From the NCBI GenBank assembly GCA_905221605.1, contig CAJNDS010002412.1, forward strand, positions 412,886 through 472,885: a stretch of 60,000 nucleotides of DNA, written 5' to 3'. The DNA is from Symbiodinium natans. Taxonomy: Eukaryota; Sar; Dinophyceae; Suessiales; Symbiodiniaceae. The position numbers were made by a program, and so were the translations under genes. The notes under the pieces were generated by a model. That model saw only the letters and a list, made by a program, of their open reading frames with translations. It had not been told where the DNA came from and did not search any database. Positions 10,601-29,367 of the stretch are shown piece after piece (the stretch's first letter is position 1; each line of letters begins with the position of its first letter).

Positions 10601-12929
10601 GGGGCTTGGGCCTTGGGGTTTGGGGTTTGGGGTGTAGTGTATACCCCCCGGCCCTCAGAGCCATAAACAAGACGATGCTCAAATACGCCTTTGGCTTTTG
10701 CATGGTAGACCGCTATATTTATATGCTAGTTTGGTCCTGGGGGAGGAGTTGGCATGTATAAAAACAACTCTAAACCCTAAACTCTAATTCCTACATGGAC
10801 CACGGTAGCTCAACGGCCATGGGGATGCCTCTCCATGCTTGTGGCGGTTTGGGGTCGGGGAGGTTTCAAGAAAGGCCTCGTAATCAGAGGGTTGTTGGTT
10901 TAGGGTTGTAGGCTTACAATTAGAGTTTATCGAACCTCATTAAGATTTCGGTGTTCGGGCCTATAGGGGTTCAGGATTTGGGGTTTAGGGAGTTAATACT
11001 CGCTTGTTAGAAGATGCTCCGCCAATCATCAACCGTTCTCTCTCAAAGCTTGCCTCCAATTATGAAAGGCGCTTTGGGGCAGCTAGGGAAGTCTATGGCA
11101 CAGGAATCCCGAAGCCCTAAACCCTAAACCTTAAACCCTAAACCCACACCCAAAACCCTAAACCCTGAACTCCAGCTCCACCGGATTTTCAGGGTCTTTC
11201 GGGTGGCCAGGCCTCCACGAACTCGGTGGCCGCGCGGCAACCTGCAAGAAACCACGAACCGGCTGGCCCCTAAACCCTGAACCCTAAACTCCTAAACCCT
11301 AAAACCCTAAGCCCTGAACCCTAAAACGCTTCCTATACTTGGGCGATGTAGCCCCAGATTTCTGGGCTTGTTTTCAGGTAGTTCTCAAGACTCGTACCCT
11401 TGCTTGTGCGTACTATAAAGAATGCAGACAGCTTGCAAAGAGGACCTCGAAATTCTAGAACCATGCTTCAGATGGTTTTTCGTTTGGGGTTTAGGGTTAG
11501 AGCTGAGGGTTTTAGGGTCCAGGGTTTAGGGTTTAGGGTTTAGGGTTTAGGGTTTAGGGTGTAGGGCACCAACTCAGTTTTTTGGCTTCAGGCTGTTTAG
11601 GCTTCAAGGAGTCGCCGCTTGCGCCGATTCTGGTGTTTCTGGTTCCCTTGTGGTTTAGGGTTTAGGGTTTAGGGTTTAGGGTTTAGGGTTTAGGGTTTAG
11701 GGTTTAGGGTTTAGGGTTTAGGGTTTAGGGTTTAGGGTTTAGGGTTTAGGGTGTAGGGTGTAGGGTTTAGGGTGTAGGGTTTAGGGTTCAGGGTTTAGGG
11801 ATGTTTAGGGTCTGTTCTTGTGGGGCGGTATGTTGAGCAAGTTGCGGGCTGAACTTCGTTCAGCTAGCAGGGGCCCAATCATACTTCCACCCAAAATGGA
11901 GGCTAAATGGAGGTTTACGAAAGTAGGGGAGCCCTAATATAGACCCCCTAAATAGTAGGATCCCCTTGTAATAAGGACCCCAATGAGGTACCCATATTTT
12001 CGTAAGCCCCTACATACACAGGGCTACAGTGTGACAAGCACCCAAGAAGGCACGGGCAGTCGAGTACTTTCTCCAGCCCCCAAGGGGACTCCATGTCAAG
12101 GGGAACCCATTAGGAAGCCTTCGGTAAGCCTGAAAGCTTGAGGAGGCGCAGGAGGAGTCGTTGGAGATGGGACTTTGTAGGGTTTCGGGTTTAGGGTTTA
12201 GGGTTTGGGGTTTAGGGTTTAGGGTTTAGGGTTTAGGGTTTAGGGTTTCGGGCTTAGGGTTTAGGGGTGTCTTGCCCTGTATCACTCTGAAGCTCCAGAT
12301 CGCCTTGTGCTGCTACCTCGGCGTCTGCAGCGCGGAGCCTGAGGGTTCGTTCTGCAGCTTTTTCTGGCTGGTTCTGAGTAGGGAATGAGGGCATGAGGTA
12401 CCCTATTTAACCCCTTAAAGGGTATACATAGGGCCCTAATTCCCTCATTCCCTCTATGGGTTGCATTATTGCGGCCATCTGCCTTCCGATCGTGCTCTGG
12501 TTTCCCCTGCAGCGCGCATAAATCCTAAACCCCAAATAAACCCCAAACCCCACGCCCTAGGTTTCGTCTCCGGCTTGGGTGATTCGGTGATAGATCGCGG
12601 GCTAGGAAGTGTAGGGTTTGGGTCTTTGGCACACCACTCGCAGAATTCGTCCAGCCCACTTGTCTCCAAGCCTGCTTCGTCTGGAGTCATTGATTCCTCC
12701 ACCAGTTCATCCTACTCCGCTGCTTTCCCTTCCCCATATTGCTGCTCTGCTGTGTCTCCACAACTGCGGACTCCTGGACATCTCACTTCTGGATGCCATG
12801 CTTCGCGTGCTTCGTGAAGCAGAGGAGCTGCAAAGTCGCATCTGCCGCATCTCCAGCAGCTTACACATGCACATTTCAAACGGGCTCACAAGCACCGCTT
12901 GCACGAAAGTGACGCAACAGCGGTGGTAG
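7490..12929 (+). CDS. Putative multi-exon gene, possible membrane segment near C-terminus
   Basis: Plus-strand islands with clean frames, in order: 7494-7572 (TIASRSRVQASGGGS), 7884-7985 (SVTRSIQRDLQPHDG), 8318-8388, 8707-8792 (QLGHCADKLLGTTTVDDRR after TTTTGCCAG), 9113-9208 (PFVRSAFKNPSLKHLKEI), 9371-9470 (KEEQEALNKAFAAPTAAE), 9592-9702 (SDEDDQTYGCPYPRVQC), 10383-10485 (ACEFAAHSFGFPQKTSGYD), 10636-10760 (LRAINKTMLKYAFGFCMVD), 11000-11105 (INRSLSKLASNYERRFGA), 11826-11912 (MLSKLRAELRSASRG), 12007-12170, 12283-12377 (hydrophobic), 12459-12515 (CIIAAICLPIVLWF) and 12780-12929 ending in TAG (LDAMLRVLREAEELQSRI). Family G, B and E elements lie exactly between adjacent islands. No known family is recognised. 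It could be two genes. Confidence 0.45.
7610..7693 (+). repeat. TTGAGGG tandem tract
   Basis: About twelve units of GGTTGAG, a one-base variant of the TTTAGGG heptamer that has been homogenised over the whole tract. It sits between two plus-strand exon islands. Confidence 0.9.
8171..8242. mobile_element. Family F inverted-repeat element (copy 1)
   Basis: Ends GCTAGACCCAGGAGTAACCT and, inverted, GCTAGGACCCAGAGTATGCC. The interior contains the AAAGGGAATA motif shared with the copy at 30059-30171. Confidence 0.6.
8404..8706. other. Open island, strand unresolved
   Basis: Open on the minus strand (8404-8715) and largely open on the plus strand (8442-8624). The plus strand continues through TTTTGCCAG at 8697-8705 into the next plus-strand exon, so an intron of the 7.5-12.9 kb gene is the simplest reading. 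No family is recognised. Confidence 0.3.
9209..9317. mobile_element. Family G inverted-repeat element (copy 1)
   Basis: Terminal inverted repeats ATATGGTCAGCTCTCAA and TTGAGAACTGACCATAT, with ATAT at both edges that may be a short target duplication. It lies immediately after the open plus-strand exon 9113-9208, so it probably forms part of an intron of the surrounding gene. Related sequence occurs at 19345-19425 and 21157-21240. Confidence 0.7.
9707..9801 (+). repeat. TTTAGGG tandem tract
   Basis: About thirteen perfect units, between the exon islands at 9592-9702 and 10383-10485. The intervening 9840-10340 holds degenerate CCCTAAA runs and one unresolved island (10105-10200). Confidence 0.9.
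11653..11812 (+). repeat. TTTAGGG tandem tract with TGTAGGG variants
   Basis: Perfect units to about 11748, then mixed TGTAGGG, TTTAGGG and TTCAGGG. The variant end faces the next exon (11826-11912), so degeneration increases towards the exon boundary. Confidence 0.85.
11913..12006 (+). mobile_element. Family B introner, GT-AG (copy 1)
   Basis: Starts GTTTACGAAAGTAGGGG and ends CCCATATTTTCGTAAG. The inverted repeats thus place a GT donor at one edge and a T-rich tract plus AG acceptor at the other. Its 94 bp separate two open plus-strand exons. The core GACCCCC(T)AAATAGTAGGATCCC is shared with copies at 34505-34600, 39731-39819, 56033-56155 and 57721-57858. Confidence 0.75.
12378..12458 (+). 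mobile_element. Family E introner, donor intact, acceptor altered (copy 1)
   Basis: Begins GTAGGGAATGAGGGC and ends TTCCCTCATTCCCTCTATG. Compared with the copy at 20433-20519, the final CTACTAG has become CTCTATG, so the element-borne AG acceptor is lost. Both flanking islands encode strongly hydrophobic residues and could be one membrane region. The true acceptor may have shifted. Confidence 0.7.
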
Positions 12930-12938
12930 CTCCCAGGG

Positions 12939-13082
12939 TTTAGGGTTTAGGGTTTAGGGTTTAGGGTTTAGGGTTTAGGGTTTAGGGTTTAGGGTTTAGG
13001 GTTTAGGGTTTAGGGTTTAGGGTTTAGGGTTTAGGGTTTAGGGTTTAGGGTTTAGGGTTTAGGGTTTAGGGTTTGGGGTTTA
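12939..13082 (+). repeat. Long TTTAGGG tandem tract
   Basis: About nineteen units, almost all perfect, starting within ten bases of the TAG stop of the upstream plus-strand exon. It may lie in the 3' flank of that gene. Confidence 0.9.
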
Positions 13083-14270
13083 ACCCGGAGAACCCTAAAA
13101 ACCCTCTCGATCCTTAGGTTCTGACATGCTTCTATGTAAACAACTGGAACTCGATCCTCGTCGCCAAAACGGGATGATTACGCCTTCATGCACGTGCGGC
13201 ATAAACTAAGGACGAATGTTCAGGAAACCATAGTCTTAAGCACGTTTCCCTGGGATTTAGGGTTTAGGTTATAGGGGTGAAGGTTTAGATTACTAAAGTA
13301 GAGGATTTGGGGTTTTCTGGGTCATTAGGGTTTTGATAAGGATTTGTATGGCCTTTTGGGCTTCAGGGCTTTTAGGGTTTTAGGGTTTTAGGGCTTTAGG
13401 GTATTTGAGGGTTGTTCTATATCCTTGTTCCATGGCTGCCAATTAGGATCCCTTGCGCTTCGCCCTTGCGCCAACCTTGCGTGGGCTTGGCGCGCGAGGT
13501 TTTCGCAAGTACTAGTAGATGTGGAGGGTCAAAATAAACATCGCCAAGAGATAGCTTGCGCAGAGCTTGCGTTCGCCCTTGCACGAGCTTGCGCGCTCTC
13601 GAGAGGTGTGCACGTTTTGTCACGACCGACGTTTTCCCTTATCGACCTCCTACGTATCTCACAAGAACCCGCCAAAAAGAACAACCCTGATTTGGGGCTT
13701 TGGTTTTCGGGGTTCTTAGGGTCTTTAGGATTTCTTGGATTGTTACGGCTTTTAGCGCTTTGTGCTTGTTTGTTTAAGGTTTTTAGGGTGTTTGGGGGGC
13801 TACAGGGCTTTTGGGGCTTTAGGGTTTTTAGGGTTTATAGGGTCTTGGTTGTATGGTTTATAGGGTTTATCATAGGCTTTATCGGGTCAATAGGGTTTTT
13901 CGGGTTCTTAGACCAAACCCCAGCTCCCCAAACCCTCAAACCCTCAACTCCCTACACCCTCAAACCCTAAACTCCCCAAACTACCAAAGCCCTAACCTGA
14001 ACCCTCAAACCATAAACGCCGTAAACCCTCAGAGTCTAAACCCCCTAAGCTCTCAACCCTTAACCCCCCCCCCCCCCCCGCCAAGTAAACAATCATTAAA
14101 TGTCTAAACTCCCTAAACCCACAAGCCCTAAACCCTAAACCCTAAATCCCCTAAACCCCTAAACCCTAAACCCCACACCCTAAACCCCTAAACCCTAAAC
14201 CGTAAACCCCAAACCCCAAACCCTAAACCCTAAACCCCTGAGCTCCCTAAACCCTGACCTCCCTAATCCT
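13083..14270. other. Spacer with unresolved islands and degenerate heptamers
   Basis: Positions 13100-13200 are open on the plus strand (CKQLELDPRRQNGMITPS). Positions 13440-13615 contain two related CTTGCG-rich segments about 110 bp apart, and the island is open on both strands. From 13690 to 14270 the sequence is degenerate TTTAGGG and then CCCTAAA, with a C homopolymer at 14066-14081. Confidence 0.35.
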
Positions 14271-17200
14271 GCCAGGGAACCGCTCCGCTGCTGTCCCAAA
14301 GAGTGGCGAGGCAGCCAAGCCATTCAAAAGGCCTCTGAGGGTTCCAGGAGTTTGGAATTTGGGGGTTTAGGGTTTTTAGGGTTTAGGCTTTACGGGATAA
14401 ATAGGGTTTAGGGTATCGGGTTTAGAGCTTATGGTTTCAGGGGGTATATAATTCTAGTGGGGGTTTTGGGGGTTGGCCCAGCAAGGTCGTGGGCCAAGAG
14501 CGTGGCATTAGGGGACTTGGCTTGGGGGAAGTTGGGACTTGGGGTTTAGGCTTCAAGGGTTTAGGGTGAAGGGTTTAGGGTTTAGGGTTTAGGGTTTAGG
14601 GTTTAGGGTTTAGGGTTTAGGGTTTAGGAAGGGTTTATGGGCCCTAAGCCCTAAGCTTTGGCTCTGGAGCGTGGGGGGGGGTTCAGGGATTGGGGTTTGG
14701 GGGCTCCTGTCTCCTCGCCGTTGGGAAAGCACGGGTCCAATCCGAACCTGCCCCGAAAACTTACCGACCCAACAGCTCGAAGCCACAGCACCAAACCTAT
14801 GAAAACCCTAGACTCCCTGCGTCTTGGGATTGGGGTCTAAGCGTCCCCCTAACGATGAAACTTCTCACCCTCCTAAACCCTAAACCCTAATTAAACCCTA
14901 AACCCTAAGCCCTAAACCCCAAACCCTAAACCCTGAATCCTCCCCTGGCACAGCCGCAGTTGCTGGAATCGGGGTCGCAGATCGCCAGCCAGCTCGTGGC
15001 CGCAGAGAGGCTCCTGCTTTCGGGGGAGAGAAAAGCTATGCCCCCAGTGTGGATTTACAGGGTTTCAGGTTTAGGGTCAAGTTCAAAGGTTTAGGGTCTA
15101 TAGGGTTTAGGGCTTGGGGTTTCGGGGTTTAGGGTTTAGCAATGAGGACAGCGTAGGACAGCCAATCACAAGTAGCTGAAGACAAGTAGTTGAAGTCTTT
15201 CTGTGTTGGGGCGCTTAGGGGCGTTTAGGGTAAGACGCCAAGGTTAAAAGCCTGGAAAATCAAGCCACAAAACCCGCCAAGCCCAAATACGATCTGCATC
15301 GGTCACCGTTCGATCAAAGCAGCCAGATCCTGTTGGTTTAGATTCTTCGTCCATAAACCCCAATCCCCAAACACTAAACCCTAAACCCTGCACCCTAAAC
15401 CCCGGGCTCTAGGTATTTGGGATGTCGCTCTTTCTACTACTCCGAGGCCCCCTGATAGGCACCTTTTCTCATCCCATGCCTTACAAAAGCCTCCGACAAA
15501 AAGGGACTCCCATCGTAGACTATCTTTTTGCTTCAGAACCCCCCCACACAACCCCCCCCCCACCCAAACCCCCCCACCACCCACCCCACCCCAAAAAAAA
15601 TCGTCCTCATCAGGGCAAGATGGGGATTACTTTAATTTGCTTTTTGGGGTCCTAAGCAAATTGTGGTAGAAGCGACCCACGACCTCATCCTGCCAAGCAA
15701 GCTAAGACTAAAAGGGGTGCCCTGTTGGCCTTACTTGGTAGCCCAGTAACCACATCACAATAAGGGCACCCTTCTTTGGGTTGGTTTCTTCAAAAGGCAA
15801 CCCATAACCAAAAAATGGGTAAAAGAGTACCACTGGGTTGCCAAGTTTAGGGTTGAGGGTACTTATTCCAAGACCCAACCTCTCCGACGACAGGGCGGAG
15901 ATAGCCCGGACGGCAGCTGGCGCCGCGCTGGTCAGCGCTAGAAGCCTTCTTCCAGGTTACGGTTTGGGGCTTCTGGGAAGTGCTTGTTCATGGTTGGGAT
16001 AGTATTAAAAATAGAAATTCAATTCCTGATTGAGTTTAAGTACCCTTAAAATGTAAAATGTTATCCCACTATGACAAAGACAGTAGGGTGGTGATGGGGG
16101 AGTGGGGGGGGGGGGGGCTGATTGGGGTGATGGCTACGAGTGGCCTGAGTGGGTTGCCGGGACGATTCAGGTTGAAACTCTGGGGAGGTTCAGGTTGATG
16201 TCGAGCCAGCGTGAAGTTCTTGGATGGTTTAGAAGGCACCTGGGACCCTCTTTACCTACAGTTTCATGGGTTATACCGAATAATTAAGGGTAGCTACTAC
16301 TAATCTGTAGGTAAATAGAGTCCCAGGTACTCCTTTGGACTCTTTTGAGAAGCTCACTCTACTGCATGCCGGAGGGGCATGCTGGGGCGCGTGGCGTCGA
16401 TCTTCGTCTCCTTCGCGTTCACCTCCTGCCAAGAATGCTTCCACCGAAAGCCCCATGACACAGATCCTAAACCCTGAACCGTGGACCTATATGTCCTAAA
16501 CCCTGAACCCTAAACCCTGAACCCAAAACCCCAAACCCGAAACCCTAAACCCTAAATCCTCACCCCTGAACCCAAAACCCCACATCAACCAACAAAAAAA
16601 CCCTGCAACCTCCCCCCTCCCCCCTCCCCCCTCCCCCCTCCCCCCTCCCCCCTCCCCCTCCCCCCCCCCTCCCCCCCCCCCCCCCCCCCTCCCCCCTCCC
16701 CCTCCCCCCTCCCCCCCTCCCCCTCCCCTCCCCCCCCCCCCCACCCTCCCCCCTCCCCCCTCCCCCCTCCCCCTCCCCCCTCCCCCCTCCCGGGGGCGCC
16801 TCTGGCAATGCCTCGAGGGCCAGCCTTGCATGAGGGGTTTAGGGCTCCAAAGCTTGTTTACAGGGTTTAAGGTTTAAGTTTAGGGCTTAGGGCTTAGCGT
16901 TTCGGGCTCCTTTATCTCTCCGGCTTTCAGGGGTTCAGCTGCTTAGCGGGTGAGGGTCCGAACAATCGCGGCCTCCAACAAAGTCTTGTTGGGGAAGTGA
17001 TTGCAGTGGCTCCAAAGCTTTCACAAACAAAACCCAACTCAATCATTCAAAAAACCCAAAAGTCTAGCATGGCCCTGCACTCTGACAACAAAGCTGAATC
17101 CGATCCTCGCCTAGCCCTTCCAAGAATTTACCCTAAAACCCCAAGCCCCAAACCCTGAACCCACGCGCCCTATCCAGATAACCCTCACTTGCGCACTGCT

Positions 17201-20200
17201 GCCGGGGCCCTTTAAGGGAAAGAACGATGACTTTCTGCCTGAAACCCTTAACCCTAACACCTGAAACCCTAAACCCGAAAACCTCAAAACCCTAGCACCC
17301 GAAACCCTAAACCCTAAGCCCCTAAACCCTACATCCTTGAACCCCCAAAAGTTCACCCAAGCTCCCAAAGTCTGGCGGCAGTATCAGCTCCGTGCGCTCG
17401 GAGCCCAGTTGCGACAGCAACTCCTGATCTGCGCTCTAAACCCTAAACCCTAAACCCTAAACCCTCAATAATCAAAACACAACTATATAGGCCTATTCAA
17501 AGGCGAATATACCCCCAAAGCCCTAGAGCCTAAAACCCTAAACCAACCACAAACACCCCATCCTAGGCAGGGGGGGGGGAGGGGTGAGGGGTGAGGGGTG
17601 AGGGAGGGGCCCGTGGGGGCACAACCAGACACACATATAGACATACAAGAAAAGATGTGGAAATATATTCGGGGAGGTAATTAATACCCTCGTTCCCTAC
17701 TATGGCTCTTAGTAGGTCTATGGATTCTTTAGGGTTCAAATTTCGGGCCTCGGGTTTAGGGTGTAGGGATGTAGGGTTTAGGGCTTGCGGCGGCTTACGC
17801 TTGTGGCCCAAAACTGCGACGCCCTTAATTGAACCTCAAGTTCTTCAACCCCCCTCAAGACCTCAGAACCATGAAGGCCCCCCAACCCTGTGCCCTAAAC
17901 CCTAAACCCTAAACCTTAAACCCTAAACCCTAAACCCTAAACCCTAAACCCCAAACCACAAACCCTACATCCCCAAACCCGCACCTGCAGTGGGAAGCGG
18001 GCTTCGTGAAGCCACGCCGCCACCGCGGCGCGTGCCAGGCGCTCCGAGGCGGTTGGGGCGTTGGGGAGCAGAGCGGCTGCGAAGGCAAAGATTTCCTGCG
18101 GCTCGGGTTTAGTGTTTCGGGTTTCGGGTTTAGGGTTCAGGATTTAGGGGTTAAGGTTTCGGGGGGTTGCTGGGGGGCTTTGGGGGCGTTGGGAGGTTAA
18201 TTTGGGGGCTTAGATACCCCAGATACCTACCATTTGGCCTGAGGGTTGCACTTCGTCTAGGGCAGGAAACAGTAGCTCGAGCCAACTAAGTATGTGCACA
18301 AGCCACAAGTACACACAGACACCACTAGAGACGGTTCCAACTACAACTGTATTTGGGTCTACTGACCCTCCAAGTAAGGGGGCTTTCACCCTAAACCCTA
18401 ACCCTAAACCCCTCAACCCTCAACCATAATTAACCCTAAACCCGAAACCCTAAACCCTAAAGCCTTAACCCTGAACACTAAACCCTAAACCCTAAACCCT
18501 ACACCCTTCCTACCCTTGAACCCTGAACCCTACACCCTACACCCTACACCCTTCCTACCCTAAACCCTAAACCCTTAAACCCTAAACCCTAAGCCCTGAA
18601 CCCGAAACCCCACACCCCACACCCCACACCCCACACCCCACACCCCACACCCCACACCCCACACCCCACACCCCACACCCCACACCCCACACCCCACACC
18701 CCACACCCCACACCCCACACCCCACACCCCACACCCCACACCCCACACCCCACACCCCACACCCTTCCTTTGCCAGCCTCACCGCTGGGCCCCGCGAGGA
18801 GCGGGCGCCGTCGCGCTCGACGCCAGGAGGCCGTGGCGAGGAGCAGCTGGGCCTCGACCTGGTGGTCGAGCAGGTAGGGGTTTAGGGTTCAGGGTTTAGG
18901 GTTTAGGATGTTTAGGGTTTAGGGTTTAGGGTTTAGGGTTTAGGGTTTAGGGTTTAGTGTTTAGGGCTTTTGGGTTTAGGATGTAGGGTTCAGGGTGTAG
19001 GGTTTAAGCAGTAAGGGGTTAGGGGTTAGCGGTTAGGATTTAGGGTTTAGGGCTTAGAGATTAAATTTTATAGGGCTTAGGACATAGGCACGAAAGTAGG
19101 TTTGGAGCTGATACACAAAGCAAGTAAACACTGCATGAAAATGACAAATGACCATGATCATGAGCGCACGATAGCCTTGGTACTCATCAAGCTAAAACAC
19201 AACAACATGGGGTCAAAGGCTGGGGCCTGGAGGGTTTGCAGGGCTTCAGATTCTGACGCGTTGCGGGCCTAATAAGTACTCAAGGGGGTCCTCAATTAGA
19301 GCACCCGCCCACCCCCCCCCACCCCCAACATACATGCAGATCACTTGGGCAGTTCTTTAAATTACGGTCCCGTACAAACCTCATCTTCAGGGCACCCAGA
19401 TAAAGGCATCGCGAGAACTGCCCACTTAGAACACACCCCCCCCCCCCCCCCCCCGCGGAATAAGGCAAAATCAAACCCAAAACTCCAAACCCTAAAACCC
19501 TAAATCCTAAACCCTAAACCCCAAACCCCAAACCCCAAACCCCAAACCCCAAACCCCAAACCCTAAACCCTAAACCCTACATGGGGTTCTACATTGCAGT
19601 CCTTATGAAAACGCGAGGAGCTGGTAGAGTCTGGCCCGCTACATGGCCGCGGAGCAGCTCAAAGCTGACCTGCTTTCAGCCCCGTTTGAAGTGGTTTAGG
19701 GTTTAGGGTTTAGGGTTTAGGGTCTAGGGTTTAGGGTTTAGGGTTTAGGGTTTAGGGTTTAGGGTTTCGGGTTTAGGGCTAGGGTTTAGGGTTTAGGGTT
19801 TAGGGCACTACCTTGAGATGTTCCCCCGCATACTAACAGTCCTTCATCGGGTTTATAATAGAGAAGTTCGGTTGCCAGGAAGAAGATTTCTGATGCAAAT
19901 GCACGTCTTCTTGTAAACCCCAAACCCCTCACCCCTACACCATGAACTCCATGTTTCGTCACTTCGTTGCTGTAGGTAGGGATCTTCGGGTTCTAGGGTA
20001 TAGTAGGAGTCTAGGGGTTTAGGCTTTAGGGTTTGGTTTCTTTTGGAATGAGTGTCTTGGGCCTATAGGGTGCTGAGGGTTCGCTAGGGCCGTAGTGAGT
20101 TTAGGTGCTGATACCTTGACTTCTTGGAACCCTCGCACTCTGAGCGCCTGGCAGGGATCACCACGTCATCGCACTTGCCGAACTCCTGGGGCTGGCGCTC

Positions 20201-20566
20201 GCGCGCCCGCGCGTGCTGGCGTGAAGCAGTGGCCATGCAATCAGTACTATACATACTAAAGCCAAAGCCGACCTGCTTTCAAAACTGCTTTCACCTGCTT
20301 TCAGGTCTTGCGGTCCAGTGTTTTAGGAACTCAAGAACTATATTCTCCCTTCCCCCGACCCCCAATTTGAACAAAATCCCCTGGGATACAAGTTCCTCAG
20401 GCCGCGAACTTCAACACCCAAGCCCTGGGTTAGTAGGGAATGGGGGACTGAGGTACCCTATAGAATCCCTTAAAGGGTCTGCTATAGGGGGATATAGGGG
20501 TACACTCATTCCCTACTAGCCAACAGTAAGTGCACAATGTGAGGGCTTTGTCTCCTGGGATCCCCA
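14270..20566 (+). CDS. Putative multi-exon gene(s), unknown function
   Basis: Plus-strand islands: 14275-14350 (AAVPKSGEAAKPFKRP), 14945-15055 (LLESGSQIASQLVAAERLLL), 15655-15712 (IVVEATHDLILPSKLRL), 15880-15957 (LSDDRAEIARTAAGAAL, ending CCAG|GTTACG), 16350-16465, 16945-17130 (one of the longest clean islands, SLVGEVIAVAPKLSQTKP), 17365-17432 (QYQLRALGAQLRQQLL), 18775-18872 (PREERAPSRSTPGGRGEEQ, ending GAGCAG|GTAGGG), 19640-19695 (ARYMAAEQLKADLL) and 20124-20432 joined to 20520-20566 across a family E intron. The islands at 16350-16465, 17365-17432 and 17985-18105 also read well on the minus strand, so continuity across the whole span is uncertain. No known domain is recognised. Confidence 0.35.
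15733..15845 (-). mobile_element. Family A element (copy 1), donor end diverged
   Basis: Inverted repeats CTTGGTAGCCCAGTAACCAC and GTACCACTGGGTTGCCAAG, with the interior order of the other family A copies. In the intron-sense (minus) orientation the CTACCAAG acceptor end is intact, but the GCNTCTTGG donor end reads AAACTTGG. This copy may not be spliced as a unit. It lies inside a tentative plus-strand gene. Confidence 0.75.
16236..16331. mobile_element. Family I inverted-repeat element
   Basis: Terminal inverted repeats of about 25 bp: GCACCTGGGACCCTCTTTAC and, inverted, GTACCTGGGACTCTATTTAC, each followed by CTACAG. Internally it has TAATTAAGGGTAGC. Only one copy is seen in the window. Confidence 0.65.
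16608..16795. repeat. C-rich satellite (CCCCCCT)n
   Basis: Runs of five to eleven C separated by single T. The complementary strand is G-run rich with quadruplex-forming potential. The glycine-rich frames on the minus strand here are translations of the repeat. Confidence 0.9.
18607..18764. repeat. (CACACCCC)n octamer array
   Basis: About twenty tandem copies of ACACCCC-C with hardly any variation. It starts within a degenerate CCCTAAA run and stops at the exon island at 18775. It is an 8-bp unit, not the 7-bp telomere-like unit. Confidence 0.9.
19345..19425. mobile_element. Family G-like element (copy 2)
   Basis: Ends TTGGGCAGTTCT and AGAACTGCCCA as inverted repeats, with GGGCACCC in the interior. 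Flanked on both sides by C homopolymers. Similar to 9209-9317 in end sequence (GAGAACTG). Confidence 0.5.
19811..19862. mobile_element. Partial family C element
   Basis: Half of a family C element, GATGTTCCCCCGCATACTAA followed by CAGTCC; the mirrored half is missing or diverged. Confidence 0.5.
20433..20519 (+). mobile_element. Family E introner, clean GT-AG intron (copy 2)
   Basis: Starts GTAGGGAATGGGGGACTGAG and ends CACTCATTCCCTACTAG, so the inverted-repeat termini are themselves the donor and acceptor. Length is 87 bp. The preceding exon ends at codon boundary CCT GGG TTA. Removing the element joins it in phase to CCA ACA GTA AGT, which stays open to a CCCCA|GTGAGG donor at 20566. This is the cleanest single case in the window of an element coinciding exactly with an intron. 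Confidence 0.85.
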
Positions 20567-20739
20567 GTGAGGGCTTAGGTTTCAGGGGTCAGGGCTTAGG
20601 CTGAAGCACCCTGGACTCTGAAGCCTCAACCCGAAAGGCAAAAAAAAGGCACCACACCCTAAACCCTCAACCCTCAACCCTAAACCCTAAACCCTAGACC
20701 CTAAACCCTTCAACCGAGGCGGGCTAAGAGGGCGCGACG

Positions 20740-28360
<7,621 letters not shown>

Positions 28361-29367
28361 GGTTGAGGCGATTTTTTTAGGGTTGAGGGTTTAGGGTTTA
28401 GGGTTTGGGGTTTGGGGTTTGGGGTTTAGGGCTTCGGGCTTCGGGCTTAGGGTTTGGCAAGCTCAACAGACTCAATGTGGGGCAAGTTCTAAACAACAAA
28501 AATTAACAAGTGGTTTCTCATGCTTCTACATCAGATGGGAAGCACCCCCCCCCCCCCAAAAAAAAAAAAAAGGTAAGAAGGCCCAACTCGAGAGGCCAGA
28601 TCGGGTTACGGCGGCGTGGGTTTCCGTTCGTCACCAAGCAGCCGACACGAGCATAAAATGCTGCAGAAGTTCAATCGGTGGCGCATTTTGATGGTGAACG
28701 ACACCCAAAAACATCCCGGAAAAAACTAGTTCGCGAACCACATGTTTGAGACATGATTGGTGCTTTTGCGCCCATGAGCTTCCCCTCCATGTTGCAACTT
28801 AGAGTCTACTCTTCTTGTGCTTCTGCTCAGCTTGCACGAGCATGTCGGTTGCTCAGAAATGAAGCTCCGAGGTACAGGCCGAGATGTGGCGAGCCCTTTG
28901 TCAGGAGGGTTTCGGGTTTAAGGCTTACTTGGAGGTTCATGGTACTTATTAACCAATTATAACTGTACTTACAACCCACTTATAAGCCTCTCAAGTGCGT
29001 TAATATGGTTTGAAGTACAGTTATAAGTACAGTTATAACTGGTTAATAAGTACTGTACCATGAACCTCCAAGTATGGGGCTGTGGCTCCTAATGAGAACC
29101 GTTCACTGCTGAATGGACTAGTGTTTTAAGTGTTGGGTGACAGGCTTAGGGACACACAACGGAGCAAAAACCCTAAACCCTAAATTGCTAAACCCCAAAC
29201 CCCAAACCCTCAACCCTAAACCCTAAACCCTAAACCCTAAACCCTAATCCCGAAACCCTAAACCCTAAACCCTAAACCTCAGAATGCTCAGCCTTCCACG
29301 CTTTTCAGCTTGAACAATTTTAAAAGTCACCGTTCGAGCATGTTGTGAAACTTCTGCCTCTAGTTAC
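28361..29367. other. Spacer with one island and a family D element
   Basis: Holds degenerate heptamers (28380-28455, 29165-29280), a C/A homopolymer pair (28544-28571) and an island of open but unrecognised sequence (28590-28920). The copy of family D at 28926-29074 is listed separately. Confidence 0.4.
28926..29074. mobile_element. Family D inverted-repeat element (copy 2)
   Basis: Ends TACTTGGAGGTTCATGGTAC and GTACCATGAACCTCCAAGTA are perfectly inverted over about 20 bp. The interior holds several TTATAACTG/CAGTTATAA inverted segments. Best-preserved copy of the family. Confidence 0.85.

Noticed and set aside
16496-16831. Glycine-rich open frames
   Set aside because: Direct translation of a C-run satellite; no start context or flanking coding sequence.
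18575-18782. Open frames over the CACACCCC array
   Set aside because: They encode only a Gly-Cys-Val-Trp repeat of the octamer; no independent coding signal.
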